DNA of 64,000 bases from CAVORB01 sp963736235 (GTDB lineage Bacteria; Pseudomonadota; Gammaproteobacteria; Chromatiales; Chromatiaceae): NCBI GenBank assembly GCA_963736235.1, contig CAVTOR010000032.1:18199-82198 (forward strand). The letters are read 5' to 3'. The notes under the pieces were generated by a model. It was not told the origin of the DNA. It saw nothing but the letters and a program-made list of their open reading frames with translations, and searched no databases. The first letter of the stretch is position 1, and every line of letters begins with the position of its first letter. The translations under genes and the position numbers were made by a program. This document shows, one piece after another, positions 54,445-61,635 of the stretch.

Positions 54445-55476
54445 TTAGAGCCCGCGGCACACACCCGCGTTGCAGCGGACCTCGAACATCTGTCCACCCT
54501 CGCATGGCACCCTGTGCAGCTCGTACTCCGGGGTCTTCTCCATCAACTCCGCCCCGTTGCCCGTCAGGGAGCAGCCGCGGACCCTGGCGTAGTGTTCGGC
54601 GTAATAGGCCCAGATGCCTTCGTTCGCCGGTTGGTTCAGCACCACCATGCTGTCCGAGGCGTACGGTTGCTGCGAGGGATCCTCAACGCTGGCCGACGAT
54701 ATCGGTGCCGGCGACGACGCATAGGGCTCCGATACGCCGCGGGTCTCGACCGGGGGCAGGGATCCCCACTCAGCCGAGCCCGCAGTGGATGCGGCGGCAC
54801 CGGAAGTGCCGAGCCACCCGGTCCCGATGCCCGTTCCCGGCTCCCCGGCAGGAGGGGTGCTCGCGGCTTGAATGCTCGATGGATCGCCAGCGATCGGTGC
54901 GAGGGGGACGTTCGGATCGACCTCGACCGGGGTCCCCGAAGTTGGCGTCGGGGGAGCCGCGTTGGCGACGCGAGCCTGGGACTTGGCCCAGGTCGCTTGC
55001 AGTGATCCAAGAGAACGCTCCAAATCAGGCCGATAGGCCTCTGTCACGTCTTCCCTTTTCTCGTTCTCCGTGCCCGCGAATGCAATGGCTGTGGCGCTCA
55101 GGACCACGTCGACCCCGCTGCCGCGCTCGAAGAACTCCGTCTTCACGAGGATCTTAGGCGGGGTTGCCGCCACGCTGGAGCCGGGGGCGAACGACTCCGC
55201 CGCCGCCGCGTTCAGAGGCCGCTCGAGCAGCAGCGATCGGTCCGACGAATCCGCGACCTGCCACCCCTTGCTCACCGCCGAGCCCATCGCGACCCCCCTC
55301 GCTTGCTCAATGTTTGCGTACGAAAGGAAGGTCTGGGGATTGTTCCCGCTGTAGCCGTCGTAGCCTGCACCCGGCCCGGAGACGGAAGCGGGACCCGGAC
55401 TCGAGGCGCAACCGACGACGAGCAGTCCCGCACTCACCGCGACGAACAAACGGGGAAAGAAGCGCTGGCGATCCAC
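54445..55476 (-). CDS. Large lipoprotein, unknown function
   Basis: 343 residues if started at GTG 55476, which has GGAGG 6 bases upstream and puts the lipobox (LFVAVSAGLLVVGCASS) at a normal distance; ATG 55515 and 55620 are in frame but lack ribosome sites. A folded N-half (VAMGSAVSKGWQVADSSDRSLLLERPL, ILVKTEFFERGSGVDVVLSATAIA) resembles small periplasmic domains that sense or bind. A Pro/Ser/Ala-rich linker follows, then a Cys-rich end (RVRGCSLTGNGAEL, VPCEGGQMFEVRCNAGVCRGL). No family recognised. Divergent from the RfaH-like gene. Confidence 0.65.
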   Translation of the reverse strand: MDRQRFFPRLFVAVSAGLLVVGCASSPGPASVSGPGAGYDGYSGNNPQTFLSYANIEQARGVAMGSAVSKGWQVADSSDRSLLLERPLNAAAAESFAPGSSVAATPPKILVKTEFFERGSGVDVVLSATAIAFAGTENEKREDVTEAYRPDLERSLGSLQATWAKSQARVANAAPPTPTSGTPVEVDPNVPLAPIAGDPSSIQAASTPPAGEPGTGIGTGWLGTSGAAASTAGSAEWGSLPPVETRGVSEPYASSPAPISSASVEDPSQQPYASDSMVVLNQPANEGIWAYYAEHYARVRGCSLTGNGAELMEKTPEYELHRVPCEGGQMFEVRCNAGVCRGL

Positions 55477-55498
55477 CACCTGCCTCCGAAATATCTGT

Positions 55499-56221
55499 AT
55501 GTTGAGATTGCGCATCGGGGCGATGCGACGAAAGCACAATGCTATCACAGTGTCGAACGAGCGCACGGAGGCGGTTGCGAGACCTCGGCCGAGCGGGGTT
55601 GTCGCCGAGCGCCGGTTCACCGTACCCTATCTGCCGGATGCGGCGTGGCCCGCGTGGTCGCCGGGTCCGCGTTCGAAGCGAAGGGGCTGTATCTCAACAA
55701 TAGCGGAGCATTGCACCATCGACGCCTGGTATGCCGTTCACACCAAGGCCCGACAGGAGCGCGTTGCCAACGAACATCTGTCGCGCCAGCACTACGAGGC
55801 CTACATGCCTCTGGTGCGTCTGCCCAAGCGGCGGCGCGGGCGCTGGTGCGAGGTGGTAGAGCCCCTGTTTCCCGGCTATCTGTTCGTCCGGCTCGATATC
55901 CAGCGCCAGAACACCTCCCCCATCCGCTCCACGCGCGGGGTGATCGGCCTGGTGAGGTTCGGCAACCAGCCGCGGCCGGTCCCCGATGTCCTGGTGGAGA
56001 GCCTCAAGGCGGCGCAGCCCGATCGCCAAGAGGCCATCACTCAGGAGCATCTGTTCAAGTCCGGCGACCGGGTGGAGATCGTCTCCGGACCGTTCTCGGG
56101 ACTCAAGGCCATATTCCAAGCTGCCAGCGGCGAGGATCGCGTCCAGCTGCTGCTCGAGCTGCTCGGCCGCAGCAACCGGATCGTCCTGTCGCGGCATCAG
56201 CTGGTGCCCGTCCATCCGTGA
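55499..56221 (+). CDS. rfaH: RfaH/NusG-type transcription antiterminator, start uncertain
   Basis: A NusG-type N domain begins at the AWYAVHTKARQERVANEHLSRQ segment (W codon 55727), followed by RGRWCEVVEPLFPGYLFVRLDI, SPIRSTRGVIGLVRFG, and a KOW-type end (FKSGDRVEIVSGPFSGLKAIFQAASGEDRVQLLLELLGR). This is the RfaH pattern, a specialised NusG paralog that helps RNA polymerase read long envelope operons. The ATG at 55499 adds 75 residues that do not look protein-like. GCGGAG at 55703-55708 stands 9 bases before ATC 55718, exactly where the family would start, but no ATG, GTG or TTG is in phase there. Probably controls the surface-polysaccharide genes whose broken edge lies downstream. Confidence 0.75.
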   Translation: MLRLRIGAMRRKHNAITVSNERTEAVARPRPSGVVAERRFTVPYLPDAAWPAWSPGPRSKRRGCISTIAEHCTIDAWYAVHTKARQERVANEHLSRQHYEAYMPLVRLPKRRRGRWCEVVEPLFPGYLFVRLDIQRQNTSPIRSTRGVIGLVRFGNQPRPVPDVLVESLKAAQPDRQEAITQEHLFKSGDRVEIVSGPFSGLKAIFQAASGEDRVQLLLELLGRSNRIVLSRHQLVPVHP

Positions 56222-56355
56222 GCGAGCGACGCGGCGCACCGGAGGTCGGAAAACCTTTCCCGACAAGCCGCTAGACTCGGCATAACGGCAGCGATCTTTT
56301 CGCTCCTCCATCAGTCTCTCGGAGACGGTATCCGTTTCCGCCACTGCGGAGCCCT

Positions 56356-56862
56356 TTGGAACTGCGATCGATGTTGCGTGAATGCTTTCGAGCCATCCTT
56401 GACGCCTTCCAGGAGGCGTGTTCGGCCGTCTACGGCGAACGCCTGGTCAGTACGGCCGTCTTCGGATCGGTGGCGCGTGAGACGATGCGCCATGATTCCG
56501 ATATCGATCTGCTGCTCGTCGTCGACGGGCTGCCCGACGGCCGCATGGCCCGGGTCCGGGAGTTCGAGGCGGTCGAGGACCGTTTGGCGCCGCTTCTCAA
56601 GGAGGCCGCGAGAAAGGGCGTGCATACCTCCCTCTCCCCGGTGTTCAAGACCCGTGAAGAGCTGGCGCAAGGCAGTCCGCTGTTTCTCGACATGACGGAG
56701 GAGGTCATGATCCTCGAGGACCGAGATGGCTTGCTGCGCGGCTATCTGGCGCAACTCAAGGCGCGCATGCAGGCGCTGGGTTCCCGGCGCATCCAGAAGG
56801 GCGGCGGATACTATTGGGTGCTCAAGCCTGACCTCAAGCCGGGGGAGGACTTTTCGCTTTGA
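56356..56862 (+). CDS. MntA-like nucleotidyltransferase (antitoxin-type), pair 1
   Basis: 168 residues from TTG 56356 (GGAG 4-5 bases upstream; ATG 56371 is the alternative). The minimal nucleotidyltransferase motif GSX10DXD is exact: FGSVARETMRHDSDIDLLLVV, here split over residues about 37-57. In known pairs such a protein AMPylates the HEPN partner. Its stop overlaps the TTG of the HEPN gene (TTGA). First of three such pairs within 5 kb. Confidence 0.82.
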   Translation: MELRSMLRECFRAILDAFQEACSAVYGERLVSTAVFGSVARETMRHDSDIDLLLVVDGLPDGRMARVREFEAVEDRLAPLLKEAARKGVHTSLSPVFKTREELAQGSPLFLDMTEEVMILEDRDGLLRGYLAQLKARMQALGSRRIQKGGGYYWVLKPDLKPGEDFSL

Positions 56863-57302
56863 CCAAGAGCGAGCTCGCCAGGGCTTATCTCGAGAAGGCG
56901 ACCAAGCGGCGCCGTGTGCTCGAGGTGCTGATGGAAGAGCAGGCCTGGTCGGACGTCGTCCGCGAGGCGCAGGAGCTCGTCGAGCTGGCGCTCAAGGCAA
57001 TGCTGCGGGAGGTCGGCGTCGACCCCCCCAAGTGGCACGATGTCGGCCCCGTGCTCGAAGAGCAAGCGCAGCTGTTTCCCGAGTCGATGCGTACCGTTCT
57101 TCCCGAACTCGCGCGGATCTCGAAATGGCTGCGTAAGGAGAGGGAGTTCTCCTTCTACGGTGACATCGACTTCATACCGACGGAGCAGTACTCGGAGGGA
57201 GACGCGTTAACGGCGACCAAGGATGCGGTCCGAGTGCTGGAGGCGGCAACGAACCTCATTCAAGGCACTGACGGAGATCCTGAGGCGCCTGATCGTAGGT
57301 AA
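56859..57302 (+). CDS. HEPN-domain protein, pair 1
   Basis: 147 residues from TTG 56859, coupled to the MntA-like gene. HEPN helices: AYLEKATKRRRVLEVLMEEQAWSDVVREAQELVELALKAMLREVGVDPPKWHDVG. The RNase motif RX4-6H of toxic HEPN proteins is not seen; the place reads WLRKEREFSFYGDIDF. It may therefore act as a substrate-binding partner rather than a ribonuclease. A C-terminal helix carries TATKDAVRVLEAATNLI. Confidence 0.75.
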   Translation: MTKSELARAYLEKATKRRRVLEVLMEEQAWSDVVREAQELVELALKAMLREVGVDPPKWHDVGPVLEEQAQLFPESMRTVLPELARISKWLRKEREFSFYGDIDFIPTEQYSEGDALTATKDAVRVLEAATNLIQGTDGDPEAPDRR

Positions 57303-57498
57303 CGACGATCCCATTTTCCCCTATCAGCGCGCCGCGCACCCCGCCTGAGAAGAAACGCCCCCCGACAGGCTTTCAACGTTGACGCGCTCCCGCACGGCGT
57401 GGTCTCATTGCCCAGCGTTCATCCGTTGAACGCATTGTCCTGAGTCAGACCGAAGACCCGCGCCTTTCATACTGTGCATGACACGGTAGGGCGGTAGC

Positions 57499-57876
57499 GT
57501 GCCCGAAACCAAGATTCGACCCAGCCCCGTAAGCGAAGACGTTCACTATCGGTTGTTGAAGCTCCTCGCCGAGCAGCCGGACGCCAGCCAGCGGCAGCTC
57601 GCCGATGCGCTCGGCGTCAGCCTGGGCAAAGCCAATTACTGCGTGCGGGCGTTGCTGGAGCGGGGCTGGATCAAGGCGCGGAACTTCAAGAACAGCAAGA
57701 ACAAGCTCGCGTACAGTTACCTGCTCACCCCGAGCGGCATCGACGCCAAGGCGCGCATCACGGCCCGCTTCCTCAAGCGCAAGATCGGCGAATACGAGGC
57801 ACTGAAGGCCGAGATCGCGCAACTGACGATGGAAGTCGAGCAGGGTAGGTCGGCGTCGGAGCACGAGCACCAGTAA
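57499..57876 (+). CDS. MarR-family EPS-associated transcriptional regulator
   Basis: 125 residues from GTG 57499. The winged-helix domain reads VSEDVHYRLLKLLAEQPDASQRQLADALGVSLGKANYCVRALLERGWIKARNFKNSKNKLAYSYLLTPSGIDAKARITARFLKRK, the pattern of the small MarR-type regulator found at the front of exopolysaccharide clusters. With the RfaH-like gene upstream and the epimerase remnant downstream it marks the edge of such a cluster, now invaded by toxin-antitoxin genes and REP elements. Confidence 0.85.
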   Translation: MPETKIRPSPVSEDVHYRLLKLLAEQPDASQRQLADALGVSLGKANYCVRALLERGWIKARNFKNSKNKLAYSYLLTPSGIDAKARITARFLKRKIGEYEALKAEIAQLTMEVEQGRSASEHEHQ

Positions 57877-57883
57877 TACGAGA

Positions 57884-57957
57884 TCGCGGCGCTGAGCGCC
57901 CCTCCCACAAGGATTGACCCTTTCGGGCACCTGTGGGAAGTCCGCTCCGCGGGGCGA
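57884..57957. repeat. REP doublet, copy A
   Basis: Left arm TCGCGGCGCTGAGCGCC followed by CCTCCCACAA; right arm TGTGGGAAGTCCGCTCCGC and GGGGCGA in inverse orientation. It begins 8 bp after the MarR stop, so it may act as its terminator. Confidence 0.8.
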
Positions 57958-58012
57958 CATCTGTTACTGTTCTCGACATCATCTCCGTGGGATCACGCCA
58001 GAGTTCCGATCA

Positions 58013-58318
58013 ATGCGCCTGACCACGCAACAGGTAGCCGCAATCAGACAGATCGCCGCCGAATGCTTCGGTGACGAAGCGCTCATCTACTTGTTTGGAT
58101 CGCGCTTGGACGACAGCGGTCGAGGGGGAGATATCGACCTGTATGTAGAAACCGAAGAGTGCGAAATCGCCAGAGTCCTTAAAGCGAAGTACGACTTTCT
58201 CGCGAAACTGAAACAACGTATCGGTGATCAACGTGTCGACGTTGTGGTGAATTACCCGTCGCGGCGCGCTCCGCCGCCCATTGTCGCCATTGCGAAGCGA
58301 ACAGGAGTCCGCCTGTGA
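58013..58318 (+). CDS. mntA: MNT-domain nucleotidyltransferase, pair 2 (MntA-type)
   Basis: 101 residues starting at ATG 58013. LIYLFGSRLDDSGRGGDIDLYVE carries the nucleotidyltransferase Gly-Ser and Asp-x-Asp residues near 30-43, and a third Asp in QRVDVVVNYPS. This is the size of the MntA antitoxin that AMPylates HepT. The stop overlaps the GTG of the next gene (GTGA). Confidence 0.85.
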   Translation: MRLTTQQVAAIRQIAAECFGDEALIYLFGSRLDDSGRGGDIDLYVETEECEIARVLKAKYDFLAKLKQRIGDQRVDVVVNYPSRRAPPPIVAIAKRTGVRL

Positions 58319-58803
58319 ATCCGGGCGAGGTCATAGAGCTGCGGTTGCTGCCCGCGATGCGGGAGTGCGAGCGCCACCTGGAGCGCCTGCGCTATGCCGT
58401 GTCAAGGGGCGCGGCGATGTTTCCGATGTCTGCCGAGGCCTATCTGGCGCTTCGTGATTCCGACGTCGCAGTTCTGGACCAAATGCTCTTTCGTTTCGGA
58501 AAGCTGCAAGACGCCATCGGCCAACGTGTCTTGCCTGCCATACTCTTGGCTGGTCAGGAATGGCAAGACAGCGAAACCTTTCTCGACAAGCTCAACCGAC
58601 TTGAGAAGCTGGGCGCCATCCCATCCGCCCTCGACTGGATCAAACTGCGGGACTTGCGAAACAACGCCATGCACGAGTACCCGGACGAGCCGGAAGTCAA
58701 CGCGGCTAACCTCAACGCCGTGTTCGCCAGCATCGGGAAGTTGGAGACGCATCTGAATTGCGCGCGAGAGTACGCGGAAAACCACTTCCCGCTGCGCGGT
58801 TAA
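58315..58803 (+). CDS. hepT: HEPN-domain toxin, HepT-like, pair 2
   Basis: 162 residues from GTG 58315, coupled to mntA. All-helical HEPN fold with the RX4HXY RNase motif intact: RNNAMHEY near residue 120, in the context LRDLRNNAMHEYPDEPE. The HepT family cleaves RNA until its Tyr is AMPylated by the partner. RFGKLQDAIGQRVLPAIL is also typical. Confidence 0.85.
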   Translation: MNPGEVIELRLLPAMRECERHLERLRYAVSRGAAMFPMSAEAYLALRDSDVAVLDQMLFRFGKLQDAIGQRVLPAILLAGQEWQDSETFLDKLNRLEKLGAIPSALDWIKLRDLRNNAMHEYPDEPEVNAANLNAVFASIGKLETHLNCAREYAENHFPLRG

Positions 58804-58837
58804 CGTCTGACCGGAAGGACGAGCGCCGCTTTTCTCT

Positions 58838-59194
58838 GATCTGCACTTTGGCCGAATCCTGGTGCGGGCCATGCGTCACCAGCATCAGGCAGGAGCCGTC
58901 GACAGCTTGGCCTTCGCCGTCATGCCAGACCACCTGCACTGGCCGCTTGCACTCGGGTAAGGACGCTCGCTCTCCAACGTCGTCGGCCAGACCAAGCGGT
59001 ACTGCGCTCAGAAGATCAACCAGATTCGCGGAGCCAAGGGCCAAGCCATCTGGCAGGATGGGTTTCATGACCACGCCGAGCGCCGCGAGGAAGACCTCAA
59101 AGAGATCGCCAGGTACATAATCGGCAACCCGGTGCGTGCGGGGTTGATCACCCGTGTCGGAGACTATCCCCTTTGGGATGTCTGCTGGCTCTGA
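58838..59194 (+). pseudogene. REP-associated tyrosine transposase (RAYT), N-terminally truncated with an in-frame stop
   Basis: One frame reads LHFGRILVRAMRHQ, then VMPDHLHWPLALG with the HUH-type His pair, then a TAA at 58958, then SLSNVVGQTKRYCAQKINQIRG, IWQDGFHDHAERREEDLKEIARYIIGNPVRAGLITRVGDYPLWDVCWL and stop at 59194. This is the C-terminal two thirds of a RAYT (Y1-type single-strand transposase). The N-terminus is missing and the internal stop cannot be repaired by frameshift, so the gene is dead. It is surrounded by REP elements of the kind RAYTs mobilise. Confidence 0.85.
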
Positions 59195-59205
59195 GCGAAG
59201 GGATA

Positions 59206-59279
59206 TCGCGGCGCGGAGCGCCTCCCACAAACGGAGCAAATCTGCCCGAGTCCCGTGGGAGGCCCGCTCCGCGAGGCGA
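59206..59279. repeat. REP doublet, copy B, adjacent to the RAYT
   Basis: TCGCGGCGCGGAGCGCC with CTCCCACAAA at the left, CCGTGGGAGGCCCGCTCCGC and GAGGCGA inverted at the right. It starts 12 bp after the RAYT stop. Confidence 0.85.
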
Positions 59280-59303
59280 AGGGTTTGGAATAACTGCAGG
59301 CGG

Positions 59304-59333
59304 TCGCGGCGCGGAGCGCCTCTCCAACAAGGG
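59304..59333. repeat. Single REP arm, copy C
   Basis: TCGCGGCGCGGAGCGCC then TCTCCAACAAGGG. Only the left arm is present; the inverted right arm is missing. Confidence 0.7.
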
Positions 59334-59377
59334 AGCAGGCCAGCGAGAACTTTTTGGAGACCAACTCTGCGAAACGA

Positions 59378-59737
59378 TTAGCCGCGGAGAACGGCTTGCA
59401 GGTTGACCATCACGACATCAAGCGTCAGAGCGGAGAGGCGACCAAGCGACTCAGCATCGCGGGAGTCGATCGTCGCGATCTTGGCACTGCGAACGACCGA
59501 CGGGACCGGCAATCCGGCCCGAGCGAGGTCATCGATCTCGACATCGCCTTCCCATCCCCGGTTTTCGGCGCTCGTGATCATGAGTACCCAGGAGACGCGG
59601 TGCTTATGCTGCAGTTCAGCGCTGGAGACAATCAGCGCCGGGCGTCGTTGCCGAGTGGCACGATCCGTATAGGGAAACGGGACCTTGACGACGGTTCCGG
59701 GAGCGAACAGTACATCGCGGCGATCAGAGGTCCGCAT
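59378..59737 (-). CDS. mazF: MazF/PemK-family toxin
   Basis: 119 residues from ATG 59737 (MRTSDRRDVLFAPGTVVKVPFPYTD), a classic MazF start. It continues RRPALIVSSAELQHKHRVSWVLMITSAE and ends ALTLDVVMVNLQAVLR. The family cleaves mRNA at short motifs. The start overlaps the antitoxin stop by 14 bp; a longer frame upstream to 59806 lies inside the antitoxin gene and is not used. Confidence 0.88.
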   Translation of the reverse strand: MRTSDRRDVLFAPGTVVKVPFPYTDRATRQRRPALIVSSAELQHKHRVSWVLMITSAENRGWEGDVEIDDLARAGLPVPSVVRSAKIATIDSRDAESLGRLSALTLDVVMVNLQAVLRG

Positions 59738-59939
59738 AGGCTCTCCGGTCCGCCTCAGAGTCCCATTCTTCGAATGTTTTGAAAGGATTTTCGAGCGAAT
59801 CCGCATCGGCCTTGGTCAGCGACACGCGGCCGTCTTCGATTCGATAGATGATTTCGTCGCCCGGTTTTAGTTTCAAGGCCGCGCGAATGGGTTGAGGAAT
59901 GGTCGTCTGGGATTTGCTAGTGAGCTTGCTAGTGATCAT
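59724..59939 (-). CDS. mazE: AbrB-like (PrlF/MazE type) antitoxin
   Basis: 71 residues: the swapped-hairpin domain MITSKLTSKSQTTIPQPIRAALKLKPGDEIIYRIEDGRVSLTKAD and an acidic tail (PFKTFEEWDSEADRRAYADL) for toxin binding. Antitoxin first, overlapping MazF by 14 bp, minus strand, opposite to the neighbouring pairs. Confidence 0.87.
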   Translation of the reverse strand: MITSKLTSKSQTTIPQPIRAALKLKPGDEIIYRIEDGRVSLTKADADSLENPFKTFEEWDSEADRRAYADL

Positions 59940-60341
59940 CTCAGGTGTTCGTGCGTCGAGCCCAAATGGGATACCACCAGAGCGTAAGGAAAATCCTTCC
60001 CTCGATCAAGATCCCTCCGTTCCGAAATCGAGATGGTGGAGCGGTATCGTCCCCGTCGACCCGAGATATCGCCTGCTCACCGAGGTCGACACAATGCTCC
60101 GCGATCCAGCTAGGGACAGCGATCAGCTCTGTTGAAGGCGCCCCGGGCGGGATGCACGCTTTCGCGGTGGAGCGAGCCTGACCCAACGGCGGCACCAATA
60201 GCCCAGCGGCCGCCCCGCAGAGCGCCTCCCGGAAAGGCACAAGGCCGCCTGAATCCCGTGGGAGGCCCGCTCCGCGGGGCGACGGAAAGCGGGTCTGCTT
60301 GTAGACTCTGCCCAGCCTCTTCGGGAAACAATTGATTCCGG
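59940..60341. other. Intergenic region with REP copy D
   Basis: 402 bp between the MazE-like gene and the third nucleotidyltransferase. The REP doublet fills 60206-60282. The rest carries no reading frame I can support on either strand. Confidence 0.5.
60206..60282. repeat. REP doublet, copy D
   Basis: A diverged left arm (CGGCCGCCCCGCAGAGCGCC then TCCC) and an intact right arm CCGTGGGAGGCCCGCTCCGC with GGGGCGA. The left arm differs most of all copies. Confidence 0.75.
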
Positions 60342-60659
60342 ATGACTGGTTCGACGGTGTACGCAACCCCGCGCTTAAAGCAAATCGTTTCTCAAATCGC
60401 CTCGGAGGCGAAAACCCGCTTTGGGCCGAAGAGCCGTCTTATCTGGTTCGGATCCTGGCCGAAAGGGACCGCACGACCAACCTCGGACATCGATTTGGCT
60501 ATCCAAGTCGAGGGAGGTGTACCCAACTCCGAGCTCGCTCGATTTCGTGACTGGATCGAAGAAGACCTGCCAACCCTGTACCGAGTGGATCTGATCAATC
60601 TCGACGAAGTCGGAGAGCACATGCGCCGAAAGATCGACGCCGAGGGGCACATCGTTTGA
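60342..60659 (+). CDS. MNT-domain nucleotidyltransferase, pair 3 (HI0073-like)
   Basis: 105 residues starting ATG 60342. LIWFGSWPKGTARPTSDIDLAIQ matches GSX10DXD exactly, and a third Asp lies in LYRVDLINLDEV. It is the size and type of HI0073, the catalytic half of a two-component nucleotidyltransferase. The stop overlaps TTG 60656 of the partner (TTGA). Confidence 0.87.
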   Translation: MTGSTVYATPRLKQIVSQIASEAKTRFGPKSRLIWFGSWPKGTARPTSDIDLAIQVEGGVPNSELARFRDWIEEDLPTLYRVDLINLDEVGEHMRRKIDAEGHIV

Positions 60660-61036
60660 AGTCTTACGATCTGGGATCGTTCGCAAAGGCAGTCGGACGG
60701 CTGGAGGAGGCCCTGGCCATGCCTTTCTCCGACGTCATACGCGATGCTTGCATCCAGCGTTTCGAGTTCGGCTTCGAACTGGCGTGGAAGGCCATCCAGC
60801 GGGCCAGCAGGCATCAAGGGCGAGACTGCACGTCGCCTCGCTCCTGCCTGCGCGAGGCCTTCGCGATGGGTTGGTTGACAGACGAGGAGGCTTGGCTGGC
60901 GATGCTGGCGGACCGTAACCTCACCTCGCATACCTACGACGAAGAGCTCGCTCAGGCCGTCTACAGTCGCTTGCCGCAACACCTCTCGCTGCTGCAGGAG
61001 CTGAAGAGAACCCTGTCGGGTTTGGAATCACTGTAG
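60656..61036 (+). CDS. HI0074-type nucleotidyltransferase substrate-binding protein (HEPN-like), pair 3
   Basis: 126 residues from TTG 60656: FAKAVGRLEEALAMPFSDVIRDACIQRFEFGFELAWKAIQR, SPRSCLREAFAMGWLTDEEAWLAMLADRNLTSHTYDEELAQAVYSRLPQ. This is the HI0074 family, a four-helix partner of HI0073. It keeps RX4HXY (RNLTSHTY), as in HepT toxins. Coupled by overlap to the nucleotidyltransferase. Confidence 0.9.
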   Translation: MKSYDLGSFAKAVGRLEEALAMPFSDVIRDACIQRFEFGFELAWKAIQRASRHQGRDCTSPRSCLREAFAMGWLTDEEAWLAMLADRNLTSHTYDEELAQAVYSRLPQHLSLLQELKRTLSGLESL

Positions 61037-61040
61037 GCGG

Positions 61041-61116
61041 TCGCGGCGCGGAGCGCCCCGCTCACACTCACCTTAATAGCGGGCCAGTCCTGTGGGAGGC
61101 CCGCTCCGCGGGGCGA
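61041..61116. repeat. REP doublet, copy E
   Basis: TCGCGGCGCGGAGCGCC with CCGCTCACAC at the left; TGTGGGAGGCCCGCTCCGC and GGGGCGA inverted at the right. It starts 4 bp after the HI0074-like stop. Confidence 0.85.
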
Positions 61117-61135
61117 AAGAAGGGGACCACCTCCC

Positions 61136-61241
61136 CTTGGGATGCTTGCTGGCTCTGAGCTGAGGAAGATCGCGGCGCGGAGCGCCCCTCCTAACAAGCC
61201 CAAGGCAGCTAGCACTGTGGGAGGCCCGCTCCGCGGGGCGA
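61136..61241. repeat. REP doublet, copy F, carrying a piece of the RAYT 3' end
   Basis: 61136-61168 (TTGGGATGCTTGCTGGCTCTGAG and following) repeats the last codons of the RAYT and its stop region at 59174-59205. It is followed by TCGCGGCGCGGAGCGCC at 61170 and the inverted arm GTGGGAGGCCCGCTCCGC to 61241. The copy therefore descends from the RAYT-linked doublet B. Confidence 0.8.
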
Positions 61242-61268
61242 CTCGAAGCAGAACCCGAAGACCAAGCG

Positions 61269-61536
61269 ATGCAGATAGCTCTGACGAAACAACAGCTACG
61301 AGATACCCCCCAGCGCTGGCTCATCACCGGGGTGGCCGGGTTCATCGGCAGCAACCTGCTGGAGGAACTGCTGGGGCTCGACCAATGGGTCGTCGGCCTG
61401 GACAACTTCGCCACCGGCCATCGCCACAACCTAGAGCAGGTCGAGCGCAGCGTCACGCCCGGCACAATGGGCGCGCTTCCGCTTCATCGAAGGCGACATC
61501 CGCAACCTGGACGACTGCCAACGCGCCATGTACTAC
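61269..61536 (+). pseudogene. UDP-sugar C4-epimerase (WbpP/TviC-like), N-terminal fragment, frameshifted
   Basis: The short-chain dehydrogenase start reads WLITGVAGFIGSNLLEELLGLDQWVVGLDNFATGHRHNLEQV with the GxxGxxG NAD motif. One base too many near 61465 shifts the frame, and QWARFRFIEGDIRNLDDCQRAM follows in the next frame. The catalytic YxxxK part is absent: similarity ends near 61536, about 60 bp before a dispersed repeat and the insertion sequence. This is the broken first gene of a surface-polysaccharide cluster. Confidence 0.78.
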
Positions 61537-61594
61537 CCGCCTTTGCCTCGCGCGGGCGAGTACAGATCTGACGGGAATCCCCATCAAACTCATC

Positions 61595-61615
61595 CCTCCC
61601 CCTCTCAGGGGGAGG
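61595..61615. repeat. Dispersed GC-rich inverted repeat, copy 2
   Basis: CCTCCCCCTCTCAGGGGGAGG, followed by GTAGGGGAGTCC; 20 of 21 bases equal the copy at 47735-47755. It lies between the epimerase fragment and the transposase, so it could belong to the element boundary. Confidence 0.7.
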
Positions 61616-61635
61616 GTAGGGGAGTCCGTCCGTGC

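Noticed and set aside
57884..61241. Regularly recurring GC-rich repeats as a possible CRISPR array
   Set aside because: The copies are 0.1-1.3 kb apart, contain genes between them, and each is an inverted doublet linked to a RAYT. They are REP elements.
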